From: JAFNAG01 sp963824985
GTDB taxonomy: Bacteria; Acidobacteriota; UBA6911
Direction: 5' to 3'
Length of the DNA: 64,000 bases
Assembly (NCBI GenBank): GCA_963824985.1
Contig: CAWGRQ010000017.1
Location: 62,001 to 126,000, forward strand
Notes under the pieces: generated by a model
What the model was told of the DNA's origin: nothing
Database searches by the model: none
The model's input: only the letters and a program-made list of their open reading frames with translations
Shown here: piece after piece, positions 26,737-34,941 of the stretch
How positions within the stretch are numbered: the first letter of the stretch is position 1
Layout of the letters: each line of letters begins with the position of its first letter
Made by a program: the position numbers and the translations under genes

Positions 26737-27984
26737 TCACATGCCGAATTTCTCGATCAGATCTTTTTTGCTCAGTCCCAGGATCCCATGTTTGGCGCCG
26801 ACTTTCCTGAACGCGGCGATGGCCGTGTCAAGATGATGCTTTTCGTGCGCGGCGGACAGCTGGGTGCGGATGCGGGCCTGGCCTTTGGGGACCACCGGGA
26901 AGAAGAATCCGACCGCGTAGATCCCCTCATCGAAGAGATCGCGGGCGAAGTCCTGCGCCAGTTTCGCGTTGTAGAGCATCACCGGCACGATGGGACTCTC
27001 CCCTTCCTTGATGTCAAAACCGGCGGCTTTCAGGAGGCCGCGCCAGTATTTGGCATTCCACTCCAGCTTGTCCCGGCGTTCGGTGTTGGTGAAAATCAGG
27101 TCCATCACCTTCAGCGCCCCGGCAACGATGACCGGCGCCACGGTATTGGAAAAGAGGAAAGGGCGGGCGCGCTGGCGGCACATTTCCACCAGCTCCCGGC
27201 GGCCGCTCACGCAGCCGCCCGAGGCGCCGCCCAGCCCCTTGCCCAGGGTGGTGGTGATCACATCGATCTTGCCGAACACGCCGCAGTGTTCGTGAGTCCC
27301 GCGTCCGGTCCTGCCGATGAAGCCGCTGGCATGCGAGTCGTCCAGGAACACCATGGCGTTATATTTCTCCGCCAGGGCGACGATCTCATCCAGTTTGGCG
27401 AGATCGCCGTCCATGGAAAAGACGCCGTCGGTAATGATCATGCGGAAGCGCTTGTCCTGGTGCTCCTGGAGTTTTTCCTCCAGGTGCCCCATGTCGGAAT
27501 GCTTGTAGCTGTCATTCATCGCCTTGCACAGGCGCATGCCGTCCACAATCGAAGCGTGGACCAGCCGGTCGGCGATCATGACGTCCTGGTCGTTGAGGCA
27601 GGCTTCGAAGATGCCGGCGTTGGCGTCCATGCAGGAGGGGAACAGGACGGTGTCCTCCGTGCCGAGGAAATCAGTCAGCCGGTTCTCGAGCTGGCGGTGA
27701 ATGTCCTGGGTGCCGCAGATGAAGCGCACCGACGACATGCCGTAGCCACGCGTGTCCAGGCCGGCGTGCGCCGCCTTGATTACTTCCGGATGGCTGGACA
27801 GGCCGAGATAGTTGTTGGCACAGATGTTGATGCACTTCCTCAGCGCCGAACCGACCGGAAATTCGACCTCGATTTCCGACGATTGCGGAGAGCATATATA
27901 GCGTTCATCCTTGAACAGACCTGCGTTCCTGATCCCCTGGATTTCGGTCTGATACCAGTCGCGAACAGTTTCGTTGTAAGCCAT
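26737..27984 (-). CDS. kbl: Kbl-like alpha-oxoamine synthase (glycine C-acetyltransferase family)
   Basis: 415 residues, a PLP fold-type I enzyme close in pattern to E. coli 2-amino-3-ketobutyrate CoA ligase: ICANNYLGLSSHPEVI, SVRFICGTQDIHRQLE, LVHASIVDGMRLCKA (His143), VFLDDSHASGF (Asp215, His218) and the PLP lysine in TTLGKGLGGASGG (Lys249). The C-terminal VPKGQARIRTQLSAAH also matches. The usual reaction joins glycine and acetyl-CoA to 2-amino-3-oxobutyrate, or the reverse. No threonine dehydrogenase gene is adjacent. Instead it follows, on the same strand, a stand-alone acyl carrier protein, an acetyl-CoA synthetase-like ligase and holo-ACP synthase, so an acyl-ACP donor is possible. That last point is inference from context. 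Confidence 0.92.
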   Translation of the reverse strand: MAYNETVRDWYQTEIQGIRNAGLFKDERYICSPQSSEIEVEFPVGSALRKCINICANNYLGLSSHPEVIKAAHAGLDTRGYGMSSVRFICGTQDIHRQLENRLTDFLGTEDTVLFPSCMDANAGIFEACLNDQDVMIADRLVHASIVDGMRLCKAMNDSYKHSDMGHLEEKLQEHQDKRFRMIITDGVFSMDGDLAKLDEIVALAEKYNAMVFLDDSHASGFIGRTGRGTHEHCGVFGKIDVITTTLGKGLGGASGGCVSGRRELVEMCRQRARPFLFSNTVAPVIVAGALKVMDLIFTNTERRDKLEWNAKYWRGLLKAAGFDIKEGESPIVPVMLYNAKLAQDFARDLFDEGIYAVGFFFPVVPKGQARIRTQLSAAHEKHHLDTAIAAFRKVGAKHGILGLSKKDLIEKFGM

Positions 27985-28129
27985 GACGACCCTCGAGTAT
28001 TAGGTTTTGTATGAATTCCGTGCCTGCCTTGCCTGCCTTGCGGGGCGGCGCTGCTGAAGGCGACTGAGGATGGGCGAAGACAGGTCTCTGCTCGCCTGCC
28101 GCTCCGCGGTCCCATTCTCAGGGAGATGC

Positions 28130-28396
28130 TCAGGGTTCGCGCAAAAATAAATTCACATTCTGGCGCGAGCACCGTCGCACCTGCGGTGCTCCTGGGGCGG
28201 GCAGATGCAAGGCGCCGCGACGCAGACGATGTGGTGACATCGTCGAGGAGCGGCAACGCAGCAGATGCCCGCCCGCCGCCGCGCCCCGAAGGGCTGCATC
28301 CTCTCCACTATCTGAATTCCTAAGCCCATCTTTAAGCACATTCATCGGTTTCCCATGCTGCAGCAGAATGTGAAGTTATTTTTGCGCGAGCCCTTA
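28130..28396. repeat. MITE-like palindromic element, copy 2 (reverse orientation)
   Basis: Terminal inverted repeats of about 31 bases (left from 28132, GGTTCGCGCAAAAATAAATT; right ending CCCTTA at 28396) differ at about two positions. The internal core is the reverse complement of that in copies 1, 3 and 4 and contains a GACGATGT/ACATCGTC hairpin and GAGCACCG/CGGTGCTC arms. The right-end TTA is the TAA stop codon of the acyl carrier protein gene. It fills most of the gap between the ACP and Kbl-like genes. Confidence 0.85.
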
Positions 28397-28645
28397 GGTC
28401 TTCTGGTAACGGCGAACCAGCGCCACGATGCTCTGCACACTGTCGAAGGCGACCGGGGTGGCATCGGCATCAGGGATCTTGACGTTGCATTTCTTCTCCA
28501 GGAACCGCTTGAGGGATACCATTGAAAATGAGTCCACGATTCCGCCTGAGATCAAAGGTGTGGTATCGGTTACTTCGCGATCATCCCCTTCTTCCAGGTA
28601 TTCCTTGATAACATAATCGCGAACCAGCTTGGTAAGGTCATCCAT
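28394..28645 (-). CDS. Stand-alone acyl carrier protein
   Basis: 83 residues from the ATG at 28645. Four-helix phosphopantetheine carrier with ISGGIVDSFSMVSLKRFLE; Ser39 in the DSF motif is the expected attachment site (DSL in housekeeping AcpP). The frame continues upstream to 28744, but the domain begins MDDLTKLVRDYV. It lies 149 bases after the acyl ligase stop and is preceded by AcpS, its presumed activator, on the same strand. The stop codon coincides with the end of a palindromic element, so the extreme C-terminus may have been altered by insertion. It is not the fatty-acid AcpP, because no fab genes are nearby. Confidence 0.9.
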   Translation of the reverse strand: MDDLTKLVRDYVIKEYLEEGDDREVTDTTPLISGGIVDSFSMVSLKRFLEKKCNVKIPDADATPVAFDSVQSIVALVRRYQKT

Positions 28646-28794
28646 GATCGGCCTCGTTTCCTGTTTGTCTGCGGCAGCCGGACGGAGATCCGACGCGGCG
28701 TGCCAGTATTGGCATTGTAACGCAGGCTGCCGGGAGGAGCCCAAGACAGCCCGCAGGCTGGGAGCCTGTCCGAGATCAGGAGGGGCTCCTTAGA

Positions 28795-30495
28795 TTAATC
28801 GTTCATGATCGTGGAAATATCGCCCACGGGTTCATTGAACTCCTTGCAACGCAGGACGCGGCGCACAATCTTGCCGCTCCGGGTCTTAGGCAGGGCTTCG
28901 ATGAACTCGATCTCCTGAGGCATCGCCAGGGGCGACAGCCGCTTGCGTATGTGATTCATGATTTCCAGTTCAAGATCATCCGACGGCTGATAGCCCGGCT
29001 TCAGGGTCACGTAGGCCTTGACTACCTCCATGTTCACCGGGTCCGGCTTGGCAACGGCTGCCGATTCGGCGACCGCCGGGTGTTCCAGCAGCGCCGACTC
29101 GATCTCGAAGGGACCGACCAGGTGCCCGCCGGTATTGATGACGTCGTCATCCCGGCCCACGAACCAATAATAGCCGTCCGCGTCGATTGAGGCCCGGTCG
29201 CCGCACAGGTACCAGCCGTTCCTGAATTTGGCCTGGAATCCGGCTTCGTTGTTCAGGTAATAGCGGACCTGTGACGGCCAGCCCGGCCGCAGCGCGATCA
29301 GGCCCGCCGCGCCGACGTGCTGAATCGGTTCGAATTGCACCGGGTCGAGGACGGTCGCGGTGATGCCGGGAAACGGCTTGCCCATCGATCCGGGTTTGAT
29401 CGGCATCCCCGGAAAATTGGTGATCACGATACACCCGGTTTCAGTCTGCCAGAAAGTATCGTGGAATTCCTTGCCGAACATTTCCCGCGACCAGTGCACG
29501 GCCTCGGCGTTCAGCGGTTCGCCCACGCTGCACAGGTGGCGCAGGCTGGACAGGTCGAACCGGCGCACCAGCTCGTTCCCCTCCTTCATGAGCAGCCGGA
29601 TCGCAGTCGGAGCTGAATACCAGACCGTCACGCGGTGTTTTTCGATAAACCCGTACCAGCGCTCGGCGTTGAAGCCCGAATCCAGAACCGTTTGAGTGAT
29701 GCCGTTCACCCATGGGCCGATGATGCCGTAGGAGGTTCCCGTGACCCAGCCCGGATCGGCGTTGCACCAGTAGACGTCGTCGGGCCGCAGATCCAGCACC
29801 CACTTCGCGGTGAGGTATTGCGAAATCAGGGAATAATGGACGTGCTGCGCTCCCTTGGGCTGGCCAGTCGTTCCCGACGTGTAATGAAGCACCGAAGGGG
29901 ATTCGGCCGTCGTCGGATGGACGGCAAACTCCTCGATCCGCGGCGCCTGCTCCATCCGGAAGCCGATCTCGCGCTCCTGCAGCGGCGCTTCGCCTGCATC
30001 GACGACGATGATGTGACGCAGGTTGGGCAGCTGGTCGCGGATCTTGCGCACCTTGGGCAGGTGCTTTTTCTGAGTGATGATGGCGGCGGTTCCGGCGTTG
30101 GCAAGCCGCACGAAAAGCGACTCGTCGCCGAACGCCGAAAACAGGGGCTGCGCCACTGCGCCGGTTTTAAGAACGCCGAGGAAGCCGATATACAGCTCGG
30201 GCACGCGATCCATAAAGAGGCAGACTCGTTCGCCCGCATGAATTCCCAACCCGGACAGAAAATGGGCAATGGTGTTCGATAATACCCGGATGTCGTCATA
30301 GGTGAATAGTTTTTCCGTCCCTTGATGATCTTCCCAGATGAGGGCCGGCTTGCCTGCCAGACCGAGACGGCAGATGCGATCGGAGCACATCCAGCCGATA
30401 TTGATCGGATCCCCTTTTTGGTAGCCCAGTTCCCGCTCGGCAATGGACCAGTCGAAATCCGCGCTGAGTTCCTCGTAGGAACGATGATAGTTCAT
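28795..30495 (-). CDS. AMP-forming acetyl-CoA synthetase-like acyl ligase
   Basis: 566 residues, ANL superfamily. It has the phosphate loop YTSGTTGQPKGAQH, WVTGTSYGIIGPW, the adenylate motif DTFWQTETGC and the hinge region WYLCGDRASIDADGYYWFVGR, then VGPFEIESALLEHP and the C-terminal catalytic lysine (Lys542) in PKTRSGKIVRR. The WQTETG block is typical of acetyl- or short-chain-specific synthetases. It activates a carboxylate as acyl-AMP and passes it to CoA, or, given the neighbouring ACP and AcpS, possibly to the ACP thiol. The frame extends upstream to 30834 over the AcpS gene, but conserved sequence begins MNYHRSYEELSADFDW at 30495. Confidence 0.9.
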   Translation of the reverse strand: MNYHRSYEELSADFDWSIAERELGYQKGDPINIGWMCSDRICRLGLAGKPALIWEDHQGTEKLFTYDDIRVLSNTIAHFLSGLGIHAGERVCLFMDRVPELYIGFLGVLKTGAVAQPLFSAFGDESLFVRLANAGTAAIITQKKHLPKVRKIRDQLPNLRHIIVVDAGEAPLQEREIGFRMEQAPRIEEFAVHPTTAESPSVLHYTSGTTGQPKGAQHVHYSLISQYLTAKWVLDLRPDDVYWCNADPGWVTGTSYGIIGPWVNGITQTVLDSGFNAERWYGFIEKHRVTVWYSAPTAIRLLMKEGNELVRRFDLSSLRHLCSVGEPLNAEAVHWSREMFGKEFHDTFWQTETGCIVITNFPGMPIKPGSMGKPFPGITATVLDPVQFEPIQHVGAAGLIALRPGWPSQVRYYLNNEAGFQAKFRNGWYLCGDRASIDADGYYWFVGRDDDVINTGGHLVGPFEIESALLEHPAVAESAAVAKPDPVNMEVVKAYVTLKPGYQPSDDLELEIMNHIRKRLSPLAMPQEIEFIEALPKTRSGKIVRRVLRCKEFNEPVGDISTIMND

Positions 30496-30524
30496 AAGCC
30501 TGTCCAATCGTGGTCTGTGAAGAT

Positions 30525-30902
30525 TTATGATTCCAGGATAATAATTGCACCCGTCTGTTTGGGATTGTAGACCAGTGAAAGCTTGATGTTGCGCACGCCC
30601 AATCGTTCTGATTCGGCCTTCAGCCTCCCGCTGAACGTGACGCGGTGTCTGCCGCGACCGTCGTACGCCACTGTCGCCTCGCGGAAGAGCCCGAGATCCG
30701 TGACCTGTACTCCAAGCGCTTTCAGGGCTGCTTCCTTGGCCGCGAAGCAGGCGGCGAACCTCCGCGCCGGCCTCCCGGCAGAACTGCAATAGCTGATTTC
30801 TTCGGGCGTGAAAATACCATCGTCCGGCAACCACTCCCGCTGCCCCAGTTCCTGCCTGACGCGGCTGGTTTCCAGAAGATCAGCCCCAATACCGAGGATC
30901 AC
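30525..30902 (-). CDS. acpS: Holo-[acyl carrier protein] synthase
   Basis: 125 residues, the normal size for AcpS. It contains the N-terminal MILGIGADLLETSRV with the metal-binding Asp8, and FAAKEAALKALG with Glu57. It transfers 4'-phosphopantetheine from CoA to the serine of an acyl carrier protein. The start is GTG at 30902 with a weak AAGGG site. It is the first gene of the minus-strand cluster AcpS, acyl ligase, ACP, Kbl-like enzyme. It may be the only AcpS of the genome or a dedicated one; the window cannot tell. Confidence 0.92.
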   Translation of the reverse strand: MILGIGADLLETSRVRQELGQREWLPDDGIFTPEEISYCSSAGRPARRFAACFAAKEAALKALGVQVTDLGLFREATVAYDGRGRHRVTFSGRLKAESERLGVRNIKLSLVYNPKQTGAIIILES

Positions 30903-31208
30903 GGCGAAACGACCCTTTCGCGAGTTGCCTGCAGAGCCTGAACCGGGTTGCCGTTACGCCGGAAAACTCAGAAGCGTCCCGTGCCAACAATCAACCGGTA
31001 GGTTTTATATCTTGAGAGTGTTCCAGGGGCAAGGGAAATCCCTTCATTCTACAGACAGTGAATGAATCCCCTCGAGCCGCCGGATCTGGGGTTCGGGAGG
31101 GGAAATCGCAAACTCTAAAGTTATCAGTTTCTTCCGACGATACGGTCAATGTGATTGAGGGAGACATCTGGCGCATGGCTCTCCCAAACCATTCATTGAG
31201 CAAAAACA
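30903..31208. promoter_or_regulatory. Divergent intergenic region with small inverted repeat
   Basis: This gap separates the AcpS cluster from the winged-helix gene, which is transcribed the other way. TTCATTC and GAATGAA around a 10-base spacer (about 31043-31066) form a possible operator, flanked by GGGAAATCCC-type half sites. Either promoter could use it. No gene is visible. Confidence 0.35.
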
Positions 31209-31831
31209 ATGCCCAGAAAAGTGCTCCAGGAATTGTTCATCCCCGGGCCCAGATTGAATCAGGTTCGCATCCTGACCCTGATCGCTTCCGATCCGGAAAT
31301 CACGCAATCTGAGCTGGCCGCCCGATGCGGGCTGTCGGTTGCGATGGTGAACAAATACATGAAGGATTTCTGCACCGGCGGACTGCTTGAATACCGCCGC
31401 CGGAGTTCAAAAGACATTTCATACCACCTCGAACCGGCCGGCCGGCAGGCCGCCAAAGCCGGGGAGGATGAACTGTTGCAGGAATTGGTCAGACTTTTCG
31501 TGACGGCCAAAGAAAAGGTGTGGGAAAACATCGCGAGTCAGTTGCGGGGCAAGGTTCGCCGGGTGGTGGTTTACGGCAGCGGCGATCTGGCTCAATTGGC
31601 ATTTCATGCGCTCGAGCATGAAGGGATCAGCATCGTCGGGGTGTGTGACGAAGATCCCTCACTCGCCGGCAGGGAATGGTGCGGGCGGAGATCTGCAATC
31701 CCACCCAGATTCGCTACCTGGCTCCCGATGCCGTGGTGATCGCGGACCCAAACGGAGCGGATGAGATCTCCCGGACGTTGGCCGGTTTTTCGGAACGCGG
31801 CATTCAGATCATTGCCGTCCAAAGGCAATAG
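31209..31831 (+). CDS. Winged-helix protein with C-terminal nucleotide-binding-like domain (frameshift near 31675)
   Basis: The N-terminal 75 residues form a winged helix (ITQSELAARCGLSVAMVNKYMKDFCTGGLLEY). The rest resembles a Rossmann-like sensor: RRVVVYGSGDLAQLAFHALEHEGISIVGVCDED. The first frame stops at 31739 with an off-family tail, while the next frame from about 31675 reads MVRAEICNPTQIRYLAPDAV and ends AVQRQ at 31831. One missing A in GGGAA(A)TGG joins them into 207 residues. Proteins of this design are often found with cell-surface polysaccharide genes and may sense a nucleotide or sugar-nucleotide; it may autoregulate. A dTDP-sugar epimerase homologue lies convergent, 20 bases away. 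Confidence 0.75.
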
Positions 31832-31851
31832 GGGGAAACAGGGACCAGAAC

Positions 31852-32478
31852 CTACAGGAACCGGTCCGATGCGGGATGCTGCAGCCAGGATGCCAGTGAG
31901 AAACCGTTCCGGTCTTTCTCGGTAATCAGGGGGGCGGAGGCCACGGTCGCATCGAAAAGCGCCCGCAGGTCGGGATCGCAGCATGACCAGTCAAGATCGG
32001 GAGCAAACGGAGATATTCCCGCCTCAGACTGCGGATTGTACTCGCCGGAGCAGAAATACTCGATGTGGGTGTTCTCCCGGAAGAGGTTGCCGTGTGCAAA
32101 CCCGGGTGGCACCCAGATCCACTCCCCGACTTCCGCTTCCGCACGGCCCGGCATGTCATAGGCGATAATCCGGCCAAAACCGGGAGCGCTTTTGCGGATG
32201 TCCAGAACCAGATCAATCATATGCCCGGCCACTGTGCGGATGAGCTTACCCATGTAAGGATCCCATTGAAAATGCAGCCCCCGGACCGTTCCCGGCAGTG
32301 AGCAACTTTCGTTGCATTGAACCAGATCGACACCCCTCAGAAACGACAACTGCGGGTGACTCTCAAAATCGCTCTTTCGAAAGATCTCCGCGAAGTACCC
32401 GCGGTTATCGCGAAAACGCGCCATCTGGATGACTTTTATTTCCGGGATGGCCAGCGACTTCACATTCAGTATCTTCAA
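31852..32478 (-). CDS. dTDP-4-dehydrorhamnose 3,5-epimerase family protein
   Basis: About 208 residues of a cupin-fold RmlC/RfbC-type epimerase: RFRDNRGYFAEIFRK, LVQCNESCSLPGTVRGLHFQ with the active-site His, LVLDIRKSAPGFGR, and VPPGFAHGNLF. It would epimerise dTDP-4-keto-6-deoxy-hexose on the way to rhamnose-like sugars. The frame extends to 32610 without conserved sequence; TTG at 32478 (LKILNVKSLAIPEIKVIQ) fits the family start. No other rml genes are in the window, so it may belong to an unusual deoxysugar route or be a stand-alone paralogue. Confidence 0.85.
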   Translation of the reverse strand: MKILNVKSLAIPEIKVIQMARFRDNRGYFAEIFRKSDFESHPQLSFLRGVDLVQCNESCSLPGTVRGLHFQWDPYMGKLIRTVAGHMIDLVLDIRKSAPGFGRIIAYDMPGRAEAEVGEWIWVPPGFAHGNLFRENTHIEYFCSGEYNPQSEAGISPFAPDLDWSCCDPDLRALFDATVASAPLITEKDRNGFSLASWLQHPASDRFL

Positions 32479-32767
32479 TTGTCCGTCCTCTCCGTTGTCC
32501 CCACTGCCCCTCTGCTTCCCGATCTTCGGGGCCAGGCCTGCCAATCCGGACCGCCTACTCGGCCTGTCGCCTGACCGGATGCCTGCGCCACATTTCGGCA
32601 ACCGGGCCATGCGCTTCTGATTTCAGCCGGCCCGGTGCACGATACATCTATCATAAAAACACCGTTGCCGGACTTCATTTGTGCCGGCGCGGGCTACCCA
32701 TACCAGAAAATCCATGGCGACCGCAAATGATATCCCGATCCCCGACCGGGCATCCGTCGCAGCATCT

Positions 32768-33042
32768 GTTTAGCCGATGCTGAACAGCAGAACGCAAAGA
32801 CGCAAGGACGCAAAGAGATTCTTTTCGGTTCGCGGGCATGGGCGGCCTTCGGCCGCATCCTTGGGCGAGCCGCGGGAGAAAGCGCAATCCTCCTGAGTAG
32901 CCGCTGCCCGCGCTTTCACCCGCGGCTCGCCCAGGGATGCGCCAGCGCGAAGCGCTGCGCCCACGCCTGTTGCTCAGTCGATCTTTGCGCCCTCGCGCCC
33001 CCGCGTCTTTGCGTTTTGCTTCTTCATCCATTTGATTTGGCT
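32768..33042. repeat. Large palindromic interspersed repeat, family 2, copy A
   Basis: About 275 bases, near-identical in inverted orientation to 54557-54838; the same roughly 90-codon frame can be read through both. The ends are inverted CGCAAAGACGCAAGGACGC-type sequences, and the middle has a long stem (GGGCGAGCCGCGGGAGAAAG with its complement) around a loop containing CCTCCTGAGTAGCCGC. No transposase is encoded. Frames across it are not genes. Confidence 0.85.
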
Positions 33043-33139
33043 AAACAATTACCCGTCGCAGATAGAGATCGGAATCGGCAACTGTTCGGCCCGTTCAAAA
33101 GCAGCCGCGGATTCCCCGATTTCACGAATTCACATGGAT

Positions 33140-33360
33140 GGGACATGAGCACGTCGCGGCGCATGAGGAGCTGCTTTGAAAATAGACTCTACATCCACCA
33201 GCCATCGGGGTCGGAATCGGGATCGGGCTCGCAATCGCTGTCGATATCGAAACCGGGACCAACCCCGATTCCGATCACGACCCCGACGGTATCTCCCCTG
33301 CTGCCAGTCTCTTTTTCATGCGTCACCGCTTGCGCCCCGGGCGCATGAGAGGGGTTCCTT
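33140..33360. repeat. Mixed short repeats, including a GATCGGGATCGG-type tract
   Basis: Two copies of a GGCGCATGAG-type unit (about 33140-33185 and 33310-33360), also present at 10682, flank a degenerate hexanucleotide tract of the TCGGGATCGGGCTCG kind (about 33200-33290). Composition-driven Ser/Gly-rich frames across it are not convincing genes. Confidence 0.5.
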
Positions 33361-33376
33361 ATGCCATATGTGGTTT

Positions 33377-33571
33377 TCACCGGATCTCCCGCTGGCTCAT
33401 GGACATATCCATGTCATCCACCACCCTCCGGGAGGGCCGGATTGTTATCGGATCAAGGTATGCAAATAATGCATCAAAATCCATCGGCTCTGCCGCCTTC
33501 GACGTAAATCCACATTCTGTTAATAGTAGGAAGACATAAGCATTATCTGGTATGTGCAGTAATTGCAGCAT
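33377..33571 (-). CDS. Possible small protein downstream of the response regulator
   Basis: 64 residues starting with ATG 9 bases after the NtrC-type regulator stop, on the same strand. The coding sequence is AT-richer than its neighbours and uses TTA and CTA leucine codons, so it may be a foreign or decaying remnant. No family is recognised; the sequence has a hydrophobic start (LLHIPDNAYVFLLLTECGF) and an acidic Met-rich end. Coexpression with the two-component genes is possible, but coding status is doubtful. Confidence 0.25.
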   Translation of the reverse strand: MLQLLHIPDNAYVFLLLTECGFTSKAAEPMDFDALFAYLDPITIRPSRRVVDDMDMSMSQREIR

Positions 33572-33579
33572 CCCGGCAG

Positions 33580-34941
33580 TTATTTATCGAGCTGGAACCT
33601 GCGGATCTTGTAATGGAGGGCGCGGAGGCTGATGCCCAGCGTCTGGGCTGCTTTGCGGCGGTTGTGAGTGATCCGCGAGAACACGTTGCTGATGATCGTC
33701 TTTTCGATCTCCTCCAGGGGTTGGTCCAGAGGGATGGTAATTCTGGGCCGGCTGTCACTATCATTGTTGATGGCGGCGGGCAGATCACGCGGCTCGAGCG
33801 TGTCATTACGAGACAACAAGACCATACGCTCCGCCAGATTGCGCAATTCTCTGACATTTCCAGGCCAGGCATAGTTCAGCATCAGGTCCATGGTGCGGTC
33901 TGCGACCTTTTTCGGAGCCTTCTGGTGGATCCGGCAGAACTCCTCCAGGAAAGCCTGGACCAGCATGGGAATATCCTCTTTGCGATCGCGCAGTGCGGGC
34001 ATGACGATCGGGACGACATTGAGCCGGTAGTAAAGATCCTCCCGAAATCGCTTCACGGCGATTTCCCCGGCCAGATCCTTGTTGGTTGCGGCGATGAAGC
34101 GCACATCGACCCTGATGATCTTGGTGCCTCCCAGCCGTCTCAGTTCACGATCCTGGAGAGCGCGGAGCAGGTCCACCTGGGTTTTCGGCGTCATGTCGCC
34201 GACCTCATCGAGAAAAAGCGTGCCGCCGGACGCCAGTTCAATTCTTCCCATCTTCATGGCTGCCGCCCCTGTGAAGGCGCCCTTTTCGTATCCAAACAGT
34301 TCGCTCTCGAGCAGGGTGTCCGGCAGGGCGCCGCAGTTCAGGGTGACGAACTGTCCGGTTCTCCGCGTACTGTTGTTATGGATGGCTCTGGCCACCAGTT
34401 CCTTGCCGGTGCCGCTCTCTCCGGTAATGAGCACCGTTGCATTGGTTGGGGCGACTTCGGAGATTATTTTGAAGGTCTGTCGGATACGGCTGCTGTTGCC
34501 GATGATATTTGAAAATTCCTCCCTGATGCTCAGGCGGCGGCGCAGATTGCGATTTTCCATGGAGAGCCGCTGTTTCTCGAGTGCCTTTTCAATCAGAAGT
34601 GAAAGTCTCCTGCGGTCCACCGGTTTGGACAAATAGTCATAGGCCCCGATCCTCATCGCCTCCACTGCCCCCTCGAGGCTTCCGTATGCCGTAAGCAGGA
34701 TCATTTCAGTTTCCGGGCAATGCTCGCGGACCCAGCGCAACAAGTCCATCCCGGATTTGCCGCTCATACGCATATCCGAGATGACAATCTGGAACGAATC
34801 TTCGCCGAGCATGGTCATCGCTTCTTCGGCCGACGCCGAGGCGTGAACCTGGTACCCTTCGTTCCCGAGAATCGCTGCCAGGGCTTCACGGATGTTGGTT
34901 TCATCGTCGACGACAAGAACTTTGGCCGGAGGTTTAGACAT
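33580..34941 (-). CDS. NtrC-family sigma-54-dependent response regulator
   Basis: 453 residues. Receiver domain (1-120) with Asp12/Asp13, phosphoacceptor Asp56 in VISDMRMSG and Lys in YLSKPVD. The AAA+ domain has Walker A GESGTGKE, the sigma-54 contact loop GAFTGA, the Walker B region TLFLDEVGDM and arginine-finger sequences. A Fis-type helix-turn-helix ends the protein (RKAAQTLGISLRALHYKIRR). It remodels closed sigma-54 RNA polymerase complexes once phosphorylated. ATG 34941 overlaps the kinase stop by 8 bases (ATGTCTAA), so the two are translationally coupled. A sigma-54 promoter match lies about 1.7 kb away, in front of the divergent lipoprotein/L,D-transpeptidase operon, a likely target. 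Confidence 0.95.
   Translation of the reverse strand: MSKPPAKVLVVDDETNIREALAAILGNEGYQVHASASAEEAMTMLGEDSFQIVISDMRMSGKSGMDLLRWVREHCPETEMILLTAYGSLEGAVEAMRIGAYDYLSKPVDRRRLSLLIEKALEKQRLSMENRNLRRRLSIREEFSNIIGNSSRIRQTFKIISEVAPTNATVLITGESGTGKELVARAIHNNSTRRTGQFVTLNCGALPDTLLESELFGYEKGAFTGAAAMKMGRIELASGGTLFLDEVGDMTPKTQVDLLRALQDRELRRLGGTKIIRVDVRFIAATNKDLAGEIAVKRFREDLYYRLNVVPIVMPALRDRKEDIPMLVQAFLEEFCRIHQKAPKKVADRTMDLMLNYAWPGNVRELRNLAERMVLLSRNDTLEPRDLPAAINNDSDSRPRITIPLDQPLEEIEKTIISNVFSRITHNRRKAAQTLGISLRALHYKIRRFQLDK

Noticed and set aside
33016..33348. A Ser/Gly/Pro-rich frame of 110 codons
   Set aside because: It is produced by a degenerate TCGGGATCGGG-type tract between repeat units and resembles no protein.
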